Shown here piece after piece: positions 30,282-39,433 of a DNA stretch of 64,000 nucleotides. This DNA comes from Dechloromonas sp. A34 (lineage in GTDB: Bacteria; Pseudomonadota; Gammaproteobacteria; Burkholderiales; Rhodocyclaceae), in assembly GCF_026261605.1 (NCBI RefSeq), contig NZ_CP102486.1:4092001-4156000 (forward strand), read 5' to 3'. The notes below the pieces were generated by a model. It saw only the letters and a list, made by a program, of their open reading frames with translations, made no database searches and was not told the DNA's origin. Made by a program: the position numbers and the translations under genes. Positions within the stretch are counted from its first letter, which is position 1, and every line of letters starts with the position of its first letter.

Positions 30282-30593
30282 GCCAAGCTCCTGTTCGTGA
30301 TTGAGGCTCTACGATACTCCAATACCCATTGTGGGTTCGTCAGGAGACATTGCTTGTGAGCGACGTCGTAATAGTCAAAATTATTTGCGAATAGCGACGC
30401 TCAGTATATATATCTGCATATTATTTTGCCGCTCGCCGCCGGGCCGTCTGTTCCCTCGTTCGAGTGAGCCAGGCACTTTGATTTTCTGCCAAGGTAGCGC
30501 CGGCGGGGGCAACACTCTACCGCTAGCCCTTTGCCCCAAGTTCGCCACACCAGAATTTCCCAGTCTCAGCAGTCCTTGGCGAATGAAGCCGTC
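30282..30593. other. intergenic, nothing recognised
   Basis: About 310 bp of mixed, partly AT-rich sequence (TATATATAT near 30407) between the zinc-ribbon gene and the end of the caspase-unit operon. No coding frame, hairpin-plus-U terminator or RNA gene was evident. Confidence 0.4.
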
Positions 30594-31727
30594 TTACGGG
30601 ACGCCTTGACCAGGCGCTGCATCCAGGCGAACGCGAATGCCCTCTTCGCCCTCTCCTGCGCGTACCTTGAATCGATAGCCGCGCTCAGAAGGCCTGTTGG
30701 CCCAACGCTTGGAAGCCTCATTCGGATAATTGAAGAGCAACTCAGCATCGGGCGTAACGGTCAAGGCGCGTGCGATAGCAATATCACTGGGATGAGTGTC
30801 GTGGCGTTCGCCGTCCGTCGTTAGCAAGTACCGTCGGGCCGGCAGCTTCTGCGCAAGCCTCATCGTTACGTTGGCTGAGCTACCGTGATGAGGCAGCTTA
30901 AACACATCGAAACTCAACGTCCCCTGTGAGAGCTTCGCGGCCGACTTCAGTAACACGCCGGGGTGCGCATCTGCGCCCAAAAGAATCCGGAAGCCGGCAT
31001 ACTCGAAGATGAAGGCGATGGAACTGCCATTTGTCACAGAGCCATCCGTACTTGTCTTTGTTTCCGCCATCTCAGCAATACTCAGCGGCACGGCACTTAG
31101 CACCTCGACATTTGGTTCATCCTGTCTTGCTGCTACCCCGGTTCCCTTGGCGTGCTTCTCTGACTTCTGCCCCTCACGTTCTTCGCACAAATCCCAGAGC
31201 TGTCTTAGTTTGGCCAGGCCCTTCGGCGAAGGCGAAAGAATGGTGATAGCAGCCTTGGACACTGGCAACGTCTTACACACGGGAGCATCATCAGCCGCTA
31301 GACAGACAGCGTCCTTGCCGAACGCCTCGTTCCAAGAAATGCCGTCGCGGACAAGCAACTCTGCCAGTTGCTTGCCCTCCGCCACCGCCATCGATTCGCG
31401 CCCCAACTCGAGGTGCTGCCTACCGTTGAACCAAATGTCTTGGAAGCGAGTGGCGATGGACTTGTCTGAGAGCAGCGAAAGCGTGCCCCCAATATGGTCG
31501 AGGTCGATATGTGTGACAACCAAGAGCTCCCACACTGCGTCGCCGCTTGCATCGAGCACGCACTTTATGCGGCCTGTAGTATCAGCCACTCCGGCATCCA
31601 CGACAAGGCGGAAGTGAGCTTTCCCGTCCCCGTAGCTCAGAACGATGCAGTCGCCATGCTCGGCGGCCAATGCGTGGACTTCCACCCAGGGCCGCGGCTC
31701 AAGAACAGCGCTAGTCAGTTCTGACAT
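30594..31727 (-). CDS. metallo-beta-lactamase-fold hydrolase of the caspase unit
   Basis: 377 residues from the ATG at 31727 (MSELTSAVLEPRP), which overlaps the upstream gene by 17 nt. Metal site: VVTHIDLDHIGG (H73, D75, D77, H78), and later KLPHHGSSANV and LTTDGERHDTHPS, the layout of ComEC-like MBL-fold enzymes acting on phosphoesters or nucleic acid. No signal peptide, so probably cytosolic. Third gene of the caspase unit; likely an effector or regulator, by inference. Confidence 0.85.
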   Translation of the reverse strand: MSELTSAVLEPRPWVEVHALAAEHGDCIVLSYGDGKAHFRLVVDAGVADTTGRIKCVLDASGDAVWELLVVTHIDLDHIGGTLSLLSDKSIATRFQDIWFNGRQHLELGRESMAVAEGKQLAELLVRDGISWNEAFGKDAVCLAADDAPVCKTLPVSKAAITILSPSPKGLAKLRQLWDLCEEREGQKSEKHAKGTGVAARQDEPNVEVLSAVPLSIAEMAETKTSTDGSVTNGSSIAFIFEYAGFRILLGADAHPGVLLKSAAKLSQGTLSFDVFKLPHHGSSANVTMRLAQKLPARRYLLTTDGERHDTHPSDIAIARALTVTPDAELLFNYPNEASKRWANRPSERGYRFKVRAGEGEEGIRVRLDAAPGQGVP

Positions 31728-33156
31728 CGAACACGCAAAACGGCTGGTTGGGGTCGACGCGCAGCGAAAGCTCTCGAACGTACCCGCTTGCCGCCTGAAG
31801 CTCGCGAAATGTTTCTTCTGTCCAGTGCTTCGCTTCACCCTCAAGAATTGCGAGGTTGGTCGCCATCATCTTCAGTCCGTGGCGGAATAGCGGCGGACCT
31901 CTGCGGACGGCCTCAAGAGCAGCGCTCAGGGCGTTCGTGAAGAGATTTCCGCTGCCACCTTCATAATTCAGGTTTTGCAGAGCATCAGACTGACTCTGCA
32001 ATAGCAGCGTGGTGAACAAGATGGCTCCGTCCGGTAGACTGGTGTACCGGTGCGCCAAGTTAAGAACCCACTGCCTCCAGTTCTCATGCTCCCCTGGCCA
32101 TCGACCTGCTTGGACCAGCACGTATCCCGCCGCCGCAGATGCGTACGGGTTCAGCCATTTTCGATAGAGTAGTTCGGTCGCATTGTTTAGCATCCGAGTC
32201 GAGCCACTGAGGTCGCCCTGTTGCAGGAAGTCTAGGAGGCCACCAAGGTCAGGGTCATCAACTTCGACGCGGAGCGCTCGCATTGTGGTCTTGCCGGTAT
32301 CGCGCTCGTAGTAGTCCGCGAAGACGTCTGCAAGCTTGCCGCCTCGCGTCTCCCACCGACCCGGGATACATGCCACCTGGAGAGGGCTGAGCCGGTCCTC
32401 AGCGCGGTAGGACAGCGCGAAATAGCGCGTCCCCGTCCCTTCATTAGACTTCTCGCCGACCAGTTCCCGATTGCGCACCGGCGATTTCCATTTGGCAAAG
32501 GGCGACTCTCGATTGCCATGCAGCTTTGCGCCTTGGACAACAGCGATGTCGCCGACAAGCTTTGCCGTCATGTCCTGCTGTAGCCCATCGGGCAATGGCA
32601 GCGCCGGAAGAGACTCTGTCTGCAGTCGCGCCACGCCCATGTAGTCATGCTTAGGCTCTACCAGTTCGCTAGCGTGGAATCCCGGTAGGTTCGAGAAGGT
32701 TACCAGCTCCGTCGAGTTAGCCATAGGAAGTGCAGACCACCATTCGCGTGGCACTGCTGGCTTACGGGAACTGACCGAGTCGAAAAGTACGCCCGGTACT
32801 GTCCGCACCATAACCAAGTCATCGAACGCCCTCTCCCGCCTCTCAGGCTTCGGGGCCGGCGGCTTGGGCAAAAAAACTAGCGCGGGGTCATCCTGACTAG
32901 GCTCGACGTGAACGCGTTGCATCAACAACCGGCCCTCTGGGGTTCGCAAGCGAACCAGATAAGAGCCTGGACTCACCTCAACCCGGACTGGCTCGCTGCC
33001 CTTGCGCAACTGAAGGTCAACGACGACCCCCCGGGCGACAAGTCGCTCTTCAGCATCATCACTGCTCAGTTCGAACACATCGGCAAGTGCTACCCGTGGC
33101 AATCTGGCCCCAGGTGGCTGGCCAGCGCTGAAATCAAACTGAACTGTCGTGCTCAT
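31711..33156 (-). CDS. unknown 481-aa middle protein of the caspase unit
   Basis: 481 residues, no membrane segment. The N-terminal 100 residues look beta-rich (VEVSPGSYLVRLRTPEGRLLMQRVHV), followed by a Pro/Lys linker (LPKPPAPKPERRER), a central beta region and a helical C-terminal 180 residues with KWLNPYASAAAGYVLVQAGRW and LPDGAILFTTLLLQ. A segment like NPYASAAAGYVLV recurs, as I recall, in proteins encoded beside bacterial caspases. It may be a sensor or scaffold. It starts 10 nt after the caspase gene stop. Confidence 0.75.
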   Translation of the reverse strand: MSTTVQFDFSAGQPPGARLPRVALADVFELSSDDAEERLVARGVVVDLQLRKGSEPVRVEVSPGSYLVRLRTPEGRLLMQRVHVEPSQDDPALVFLPKPPAPKPERRERAFDDLVMVRTVPGVLFDSVSSRKPAVPREWWSALPMANSTELVTFSNLPGFHASELVEPKHDYMGVARLQTESLPALPLPDGLQQDMTAKLVGDIAVVQGAKLHGNRESPFAKWKSPVRNRELVGEKSNEGTGTRYFALSYRAEDRLSPLQVACIPGRWETRGGKLADVFADYYERDTGKTTMRALRVEVDDPDLGGLLDFLQQGDLSGSTRMLNNATELLYRKWLNPYASAAAGYVLVQAGRWPGEHENWRQWVLNLAHRYTSLPDGAILFTTLLLQSQSDALQNLNYEGGSGNLFTNALSAALEAVRRGPPLFRHGLKMMATNLAILEGEAKHWTEETFRELQAASGYVRELSLRVDPNQPFCVFDVRTD

Positions 33157-33166
33157 GGTGAGGCTC

Positions 33167-34285
33167 CTAGCACGGTATAGACACGTTCATGAACGGCGGA
33201 GCAATCACTTCTTGGAGCACTTGGCCGTGAACCTTGGCTCCTTTCGAGTTCGACTCGACCGCTTCGAAATCATGGGCGCGGCGTTCAACATCGAAACTCT
33301 CGGGCCAGTTTCCAGCAAGGCTGTGCTCGGCCTTGTCCACGTGCAACGCGCTCACTGACTCAAACTCCTTTGGGTCACAAGATACGCGGACGGGTACCAG
33401 CGGGTCTCCTGGTAGCCTGTGAAACAGGACGCTCGTCGACAGCGTGCCGCCTCCAAACGATACCTCTTGGCCTCCCCCCTCCGGTCGCAACTGAATGAGC
33501 CACGAGAGTGCCATCTTGAGCATGTCGGTGCTGATAACCCACTGCCGTCCCGGAGTGGACACGGCGCCCGCTCCCTTCATGGCGCGGAGGAAAGCGTCCA
33601 TGAATAGGGAAGGACCGCTCGCCGAACCAAACGCACGGGTTCCGAGCTTGCTTGCGCGGATGAGGCACTGCTCGGACTTGGCCAGGTTTTCGTTCCGCAC
33701 CTCCTGCACAATGGTCCTCGGACGCACATTCTCGTAGCGCCTCGAAAATGGGACCTCCGTGCTGCAGGCATCGATGAGGAACAGCTGACGGCGTCCCTTC
33801 ATCTGCCGCATGGCATTCGCCAACAGCTCCGGCTCGATGGCGTCCTCAAAGGGCGCGCGCACATTCGAGCCAAAGTCCTCAGCTAGGAGAAGCTGCATCT
33901 CGCCAATGCGCAGGCCATGACCGCAGAAATAGAAGATAGCTAGGTTATCCTCATGGGTGTCGACGTCGTCCGACCACTCACCGACCTCGTCGGCAATGTT
34001 TTTGAAGGTCGGCGAGGAAACGTTGAGGTCCGAAGCTCTTCTTGAAGAGGACCCTAAAACTCGGAGCGTGTGCAGCGGCGTGTCCGCCACGTCTAGTTCC
34101 ATCTGCAACCACCCAGCGAACGCTTCAACCGAGTAGAGCGGTGTTTCCAGGTCTACGAAGCCGCCCTCTGGGGCGTCGTCCCCCAAGAGGTCTGCAGCCC
34201 TCGCATTGGCAAATGTACCGACGCCGATGAGAATCACATGGACTCCAGGCTCGTTCTGCTGGCGTCTATCTAATATCAGAGCCAT
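33167..34285 (-). CDS. caspase-fold (C14) cysteine protease
   Basis: 372 residues. Catalytic His123 in YFCGHG after a hydrophobic strand (NLAIFYF) and Cys174 in LFLIDACST, the p20 dyad of caspases/metacaspases. The N-terminus VILIGVGTFAN is the first strand. The C-terminal 100 residues are beta-rich without a recognised domain. First gene of a three-gene operon; ATG preceded by GGAG. Bacterial caspases of this kind often act in antiphage cell death; substrate unknown here. Confidence 0.88.
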   Translation of the reverse strand: MALILDRRQQNEPGVHVILIGVGTFANARAADLLGDDAPEGGFVDLETPLYSVEAFAGWLQMELDVADTPLHTLRVLGSSSRRASDLNVSSPTFKNIADEVGEWSDDVDTHEDNLAIFYFCGHGLRIGEMQLLLAEDFGSNVRAPFEDAIEPELLANAMRQMKGRRQLFLIDACSTEVPFSRRYENVRPRTIVQEVRNENLAKSEQCLIRASKLGTRAFGSASGPSLFMDAFLRAMKGAGAVSTPGRQWVISTDMLKMALSWLIQLRPEGGGQEVSFGGGTLSTSVLFHRLPGDPLVPVRVSCDPKEFESVSALHVDKAEHSLAGNWPESFDVERRAHDFEAVESNSKGAKVHGQVLQEVIAPPFMNVSIPC

Positions 34286-35088
34286 GTTGACTCCGGTCTG
34301 TTTGTGTCAACTCGGTCGCAAGTAGCTACACGCCACCTGTCTGATATGGGCGCACTTAACCCCGTGCCGTCAAGAAGCATCTTCAAGTCCCCCCCCTTGG
34401 CCACCGTATTAATTAAGCGGTTCCTCTTATAGAACCATACGCACCTTGTATAGTGGAACGTCATTTCCTGATGACTATACAGGCAGTCACCTTGGCCGCC
34501 AATCCGGACTAGCTAGCGTAGGCTCGGTTCCAGGTTCAGGCGCCCATTGCAGGTGCTGTGCAATGACCTCGGCTAGCCTAGTGCCCGCCAACGAACATCA
34601 GTTCATAGACATGTCCTCCAACCTTGTCCACCGAGAGCAACAACTTGCTTCCCAAGCGGAAATTCGGCGAAAAATTTAGACCGACTCCCAGCCTGCAGCG
34701 GAAATCTTGCTCTGAGCAGCCTCTCCGTTTCTTTTCATTTGAGTGCGGTATTAGGTAATTTGCCCATCGTCAGAATGGCAGCAGCGTGGTTGCGAGCCCG
34801 CCCATTGAGGGATTGGTCCGCGTACTGGCAAGGCAACAAGCGGCTGCAGGGCTCGGTGGGTTAGTTTTGAGGATGGCCAGATGTGGCGCCGGTCAAAGCC
34901 ACACGGAGCGCTGAAGCAGCGGTTCCGTCAAAGCAACCTACACGGAGTGGCTATACCGCCTATCCCATTGGTTGCTAGACAGTTTTGGCCGTGTTACAAA
35001 GGGAGGCGACGTAGGAAGCTGGCACTTCCCACGTCACAGGGTTATTTAGACTCAAAGCATCAATATTGCAAAGACCAGTGCCCAAGAG
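34286..35088. other. long intergenic region, no gene recognised
   Basis: About 800 bp upstream of the caspase operon and downstream of the resolvase. It must hold the promoter of the minus-strand caspase operon (AT-rich stretch around 34405-34455). No convincing coding frame; plus-strand frames here have no family look. It could contain an RNA gene or a decayed gene. Confidence 0.4.
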
Positions 35089-35112
35089 AAGCCCCGCGTG
35101 CGGGCTTTCTTA
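35089..35112 (+). terminator. intrinsic-terminator-like hairpin
   Basis: AAGCCCCGC-GT-GCGGGCTT followed by TCTT on the plus strand. It lies 65 nt after the stop of the minus-strand resolvase, but its U-like tail is better on the plus strand, where no gene precedes it. Confidence 0.55.
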
Positions 35113-35172
35113 TGACTACAGGATTTGCCCTTCAGGAGCCACCGAGAGAACCGTTCCCGTGTGGCGGCTATT

Positions 35173-35718
35173 TCATGCTGATATTGCCCTATAAAGCGTG
35201 GCCCGGCCGATGCCCAGGTTCTTCGCAACCTCTGTCGCTGGCGTTCCGGCTTCGAGGAGCTTCTTGGCTGCCGCCACCTTCGAGTCGTCCATGACCTTCT
35301 TGCGCCCACCTGTCCGACCGCGAGCCTTTGCAGCCGCCAAGCCAGCCTGTGTTCGTTCCCTGATGAGTTCCTTTTCCATCTGCGCCATCGCTGCCATGAT
35401 GTGAAAGAAAAGCCTGCCGCCCGGCGTCGAGGTGTCGATACTGTCAGTCAGACTCCGAAACTGGGCACCTCGTTTTTGCAGGTCCTCAACCAGGTCGACA
35501 AGCCCTTTGACGGTGCGGCCCAACCTGTCTAACTTCCAGACGACCAGCGTATCTCCCGACCGAATATATTTGAAGATTTCCTCAAGGCCAGGACGTGCGT
35601 TGACTGCACCGCCCGACTTGTCGGAGAAAATTTGCTCGCACCCAGCGGCTTTAAGCGCGTCAAATTGCAGGTCCAACTTCTGGTCGTCGGTCGAGACTCG
35701 GGCGTAGCCTAGAAGCAC
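35173..35718 (-). CDS. serine resolvase/invertase
   Basis: 181 residues from a GTG at 35718 (read as M, then LLGYARVST). Resolvase domain with nucleophile Ser in YARVST, VVWKLDRLGRT and GGRLFFHIMAAMAQMEKELIRERT; C-terminal HTH (KLLEAGTPATEVAKNLGIGRATLYRA). Tn3-type or plasmid-type resolvase that recombines short res sites. A repeat-rich candidate site lies upstream at 35922-36060. Cargo of the putative Tn7-like element. Confidence 0.92.
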   Translation of the reverse strand: MLLGYARVSTDDQKLDLQFDALKAAGCEQIFSDKSGGAVNARPGLEEIFKYIRSGDTLVVWKLDRLGRTVKGLVDLVEDLQKRGAQFRSLTDSIDTSTPGGRLFFHIMAAMAQMEKELIRERTQAGLAAAKARGRTGGRKKVMDDSKVAAAKKLLEAGTPATEVAKNLGIGRATLYRAISA

Positions 35719-35728
35719 TGTCGTACTC

Positions 35729-35908
35729 CTAGGTTGCGTCAATGGCAGCAGCGTTCTTACCCGCCTCAAAGGCTTCTTCAAGAGCTGCCTTAATGCACCA
35801 GATAGCGACCTCATAGAAGTCCTGGCTATCGTTGTTCCTGGTTGCCAGTGTATCGACCAGCAGGTGGCGTTTGGCGATGTCTTCAATAACTTTCTCTTGA
35901 GGGGTCAT
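35729..35908 (-). CDS. small DUF6900-like protein
   Basis: 59 residues from the ATG at 35908 (MTPQEKVIEDIAKRH), preceded by GGAGATGGC. The text TLATRNNDSQDFYEVAIWCIKAALEEAFEAG has the look of the DUF6900 family found on plasmids and mobile elements; I recall this only approximately. It ends 10 nt before the resolvase start, so it is probably co-transcribed. Confidence 0.55.
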   Translation of the reverse strand: MTPQEKVIEDIAKRHLLVDTLATRNNDSQDFYEVAIWCIKAALEEAFEAGKNAAAIDAT

Positions 35909-35921
35909 TGCCATCTCCTTC

Positions 35922-36060
35922 TGTCTCAAAACTCATTAAACACCACACCGCTTGAGACAAACCAAATGAGACAAAGTTTTGAGGCACAAAAAAACCCCTC
36001 GGGATGGGGCGCTTGGTGGTTAGCTGGAGCTGTCTCGAAACTGAGCGTTTTTGAGACACC
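35922..36060. repeat. TGTCTC/GAGACA half-site array, candidate res site or operator
   Basis: Five copies of a TGTCTC half-site in both orientations (about 35922, 35954, 35968, 36031 and 36052), several extended to TGTCTCRAAAC or TTTTGAGACA, lie just upstream of the small gene and the resolvase. Such inverted half-sites near a serine resolvase gene are typical of a res site and of self-repression. Confidence 0.5.
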
Positions 36061-36313
36061 TCACTAGGTCGCCAATCGGCCAGAAGGCGACGGTCGAGGT
36101 TACGTTTCGATTTCTGTAGGTAGGATGCCCGGTGATAGAGGAGAGTGACCGGTATTCGGCGCTCAAATTGACGGTGGCACTGCCGCAACTCGGCCACAAC
36201 CGCCCACTCGAGCATTTTCTAATGGTGCATTTAGACGAGCGCTACTTAATAATGACTGGATAGTCAAACTTGGCAAGTTTGCGCCAGAGTTATTCAATGG
36301 AACTGAATATTGT
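36061..36313. other. intergenic boundary, GC drops
   Basis: No gene seen. Base composition changes from GC-rich before about 36200 to clearly AT-richer in the next gene, suggesting a junction between segments of different origin. Confidence 0.35.
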
Positions 36314-36946
36314 ATGTTTCCTCAAAATCCCACAATCACTAGCTCTAATGGCACTCAATTGGAAATATATCCTCACGAATACTGGTATCTCGCTCCTTGC
36401 AGAACAGAATTAGTGCCGGGGGAAAATGTAAGGCCCCTGGATTGGGCAATAGTCTTGCACAATGCCAGAATAGGCAGAGGGGTGGTCATCGCACTTGATG
36501 ATTTGTTGTCGGGACTCGCTCCGTCGACATTGAAAGGTGGCGTAGGCAAAGAGGCCGAATTGTTGCTGGAAAAAATTCGGATAGAGCGCTTCCCTGAAAA
36601 ACCATCGCGCCTGCGTTCATATTTCCTGAATTACAGCAAACATGTCGCCGAGCATCGTGAAAAAACAATGTTTCGTGGGAATCGACAGCTGGTTAGATGC
36701 CATGTTGTCTTGAATAGCGCCAAGTTTCATCACGGTGATGTCGGAGTTTTCGAAAAATTGACTGGGCGGCCCGATGACGAAAATCTTGCCGCGAGCTACT
36801 GGGAGGAGTTCAAACCAGTTACAGAAGCCGAGTTCGATAGACTCGAAGTTATAGCCGATAGCATGCTTTTCTTCCCCGATTGGGAAGAGTTTCCGGTTTT
36901 GAATCAGGACACATTAGTCGCTTGGGAAAAATTAAGAATTTCATGA
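36314..36946 (+). CDS. DUF2441-like hypothetical protein
   Basis: 210 residues, AT-rich compared with neighbours. YWYLAPCR near the N-terminus, RIERFPEKPSRLRSYFL with helix SKHVAEHRE, LVRCHVVLNSAKFHHGDVGV, and AASYWEEF resemble DUF2441, a family I would place near ADP-ribosyltransferase folds with caution. It is on the opposite strand to the other cargo. No neighbour suggests its role. Confidence 0.6.
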   Translation: MFPQNPTITSSNGTQLEIYPHEYWYLAPCRTELVPGENVRPLDWAIVLHNARIGRGVVIALDDLLSGLAPSTLKGGVGKEAELLLEKIRIERFPEKPSRLRSYFLNYSKHVAEHREKTMFRGNRQLVRCHVVLNSAKFHHGDVGVFEKLTGRPDDENLAASYWEEFKPVTEAEFDRLEVIADSMLFFPDWEEFPVLNQDTLVAWEKLRIS

Positions 36947-37082
36947 GCAGCAGAGGATAGATGGCCCAGTAGGCATCTATATTGGATTTAACATCCTTTG
37001 TCGAACGACCGCTCAGGGTCGAGAGCACTCAGTGACGACCGACCTCTCTATGGCGATGAATACAAAGTGAGGACGGAGTGCC

Positions 37083-37355
37083 TTAGTCACGCCCTTCCTC
37101 AATCAGGCGACGCAGATTGATACATCTACCGACCCGTTTCCGCTGCTGCTTACGCATGAATCGCTGCATTTCTCTGATTGTGCGCAGTGTAACCGCCGCC
37201 TGCTCGACCTCCCTGCCCACAGGGGGCATGGTTTCCCATTCCTCATCAATGGGAGCACCCTCTGGGATTTGCAGGAGCATTTTGGCAAGGCTGTACCGCG
37301 GCCGAACAACAACCTTGTGGACGAAAGAGGGAGGGATTCGGCGAGCGCGTTTCAT
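37083..37355 (-). CDS. antitoxin-like hypothetical protein
   Basis: 90 residues, ATG at 37355. The stretch RPRYSLAKMLLQIPEGAP ... PPVGREV is similar in style to C-terminal tails of MazE/AbrB-type antitoxins that bind a toxin, but the N-terminal DNA-binding domain is missing and the rest is basic. No toxin gene lies beside it. It may be a remnant. Confidence 0.4.
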   Translation of the reverse strand: MKRARRIPPSFVHKVVVRPRYSLAKMLLQIPEGAPIDEEWETMPPVGREVEQAAVTLRTIREMQRFMRKQQRKRVGRCINLRRLIEEGRD

Positions 37356-37862
37356 ATTGCCATCATGACCATGGAGTCTATGAGTGGATGTTCCACTCCA
37401 ATACCTGCCGTTAAAGTATCGATGTATCGGCTGGCAGATATGGGTCGTCTGCTGCCGAATCTCATTTATCTACGTACAGGGTGGAATGCAAAGTTTTACC
37501 ACCCCAGGATTAGTTTGACGCGCTCCATCACCCAGGCCTGCTCAGCTTCAGTGACATCCCATAGGCCATTCATTACTTTCTCGGACATCCCTCGAGCAGC
37601 TCGCTGGAGATTGAACCCTTGGGACCACTCTGGATTCGCAAGAGCTTTTCGGGTGCAGTACGCAGCTAGTTGTATAGCCAAGTCCTGGCAATTGTCATAG
37701 CGCGCCAGTAACTCTGCAGGCGTCCAACCTACGACATATTTTCCATCGATAAGTCTCGCTGCCAGTTTCGGCTGTGCTCCAGCAATTGATGCTATCGGCC
37801 CAGCACGAGGGAAATCATCAGGTACGGTTGTTGGCAAAGGGTAAGCGCCCGGCGAACTCAGG

Positions 37863-39380
37863 TCAGTCGGTGATTTGAGGTTGCCAGCGGTGCGGCAGCA
37901 GGTCGCCGACGCGGCTTGCCGGTTGGGTCGGCAGGCGGGTCAGGACATCCTTCAGGTAAGCCAAAGGCTCGTGACCATTGAGCTTGGCGGATTGGATCAG
38001 GCTCATGATCGCGGCGGCGCGTTTGCCGGCGCGCAAGCTGCCGGCAAATAACCAGTTCTTGCGGCCGAGCGCGATCGGCCGGATCTGATTCTCGATCCAG
38101 TTGTTATCGATCGGCACCTGGCCATCCGTTAGGTAATGCGTCAGCGCCACCCAGCGTTTCAGGCTGTAGTCGATCGCCCTGGCGGTCCCCGAGCCATTGG
38201 GTACCACCTGTCGTTGCCGGGTCAACCAGGCATGCAATTCATCGGCAATCGGTCGGGCTTTCGCCTCCCGAATTCGTCGTCGCTCATCGATGTCGAATCC
38301 GGCAGCTTCCTGCTCGACCCCATAGAGTTTGCCGAAACAATCCAGTGCCTCGCCGGCGATCAGGCTCTGCTTCTGGCTGTGTAGCTCGAAGAACTTGCGC
38401 CGGGCATGCGCCATGCAGCCGGCTTCAGTCAACCCATTGGCCAGCAGTGCCTTGTAGCCTGAGTAATCATCGCAAATCAGTGTGCCGCGCCAGTCACCCA
38501 GGAATTCCTGGGCGTGCCTGCCGGCACGGCTTTCAGCAAAGTCATAGATCACCGCCTTGGTCGGCTCGAAGGCGCCGATGCTGTAGGACCAGAGGTAGGC
38601 TCGATGCGTCTTGCCAGCCCCCGGATCAAGCATGGCCACCGGCGTTTCATCGGCATGCAGCACCCGATGCCCGAGCATCTCATCCTTCAGGGCATCGACC
38701 AGGGGCTGGAGTGCCACACCGCATTTCCCTACCCACTGGGCGAGTGTCGATTGCGGAATGGCCAGTCCGGCCCGACCGAAGATCGCTTCCTGACGATAGA
38801 GCGGCAGATGGTCGAGGTATTTGGCAACCAGCACCTGCGCGAGCAAGCCGGTCGTCGGAATACCCTTGTCGATAACGTGCGCCGGAACAGGCGCCTGGAT
38901 CAGCGTTTCGCACTGCCCGCAGACCCACTTGCCACGAATGTGGCGCTCGACGCTGAAGACGCCTGGCGTGTAATCGAGCTTCTCGGCCACATCCTCGCCG
39001 ATGCGCTTCATCGTGCAGCCGCAAGGGCAGACCGTGGATTCAGGCTCATGATGAATGTCGGCACGCGGCAGACTCGCCGGCAGCGGCTGGCGTTTGGCCT
39101 GGCCTTTCGCCTTCGGTGGCGTCGGCGACAGTTGTGCGAGTTCTTCTTCCATCGCCGCCAGATCGGCATCGATGGTTTCCTCGAATAGTTGCGCCTGCTC
39201 GACCGGCCAGTGCTCGGTCTTGACCCCGAAGCGCCAGCGCTTGTGCATCGCCAGTTCATGCGTGAGTTTGTCGATCTTGGCTTGGCGCCAGTCCAACTCG
39301 CGGTCTTTCTCGACCAGCAGGCGACGCAGTTCGTCAGCGCTGAGTTGGTCGAGGTGGGTTGGCAAGGACATGGCCGGCAT
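37863..39380 (-). CDS. tnpC: IS66 transposase TnpC
   Basis: 505 residues from the ATG at 39380 (MPAMSLPTHLDQL); a TTG at 39437 overlapping tnpB would add 19. Leucine-zipper-like N-terminus, zinc-binding region CPCGCTMKRIGEDV and WVCGQCE, then the DDE core (HADETPVAMLDPG, LICDDYSGYKAL, NWIENQIRPIALGRKNWLFAG). Complete catalytic set for IS66. Confidence 0.95.
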   Translation of the reverse strand: MPAMSLPTHLDQLSADELRRLLVEKDRELDWRQAKIDKLTHELAMHKRWRFGVKTEHWPVEQAQLFEETIDADLAAMEEELAQLSPTPPKAKGQAKRQPLPASLPRADIHHEPESTVCPCGCTMKRIGEDVAEKLDYTPGVFSVERHIRGKWVCGQCETLIQAPVPAHVIDKGIPTTGLLAQVLVAKYLDHLPLYRQEAIFGRAGLAIPQSTLAQWVGKCGVALQPLVDALKDEMLGHRVLHADETPVAMLDPGAGKTHRAYLWSYSIGAFEPTKAVIYDFAESRAGRHAQEFLGDWRGTLICDDYSGYKALLANGLTEAGCMAHARRKFFELHSQKQSLIAGEALDCFGKLYGVEQEAAGFDIDERRRIREAKARPIADELHAWLTRQRQVVPNGSGTARAIDYSLKRWVALTHYLTDGQVPIDNNWIENQIRPIALGRKNWLFAGSLRAGKRAAAIMSLIQSAKLNGHEPLAYLKDVLTRLPTQPASRVGDLLPHRWQPQITD

Positions 39381-39433
39381 GATGCCGTCCGCCGCCCGAT
39401 CTGACCATCGTGGACTTCCCCAATGGTGGACCG

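Noticed and set aside
34881..35294. Plus-strand gene of 137 codons before the resolvase
   Set aside because: Composition is unlike a protein, it overlaps the 3' end of the resolvase antisense, and it crosses the hairpin at 35089-35112.
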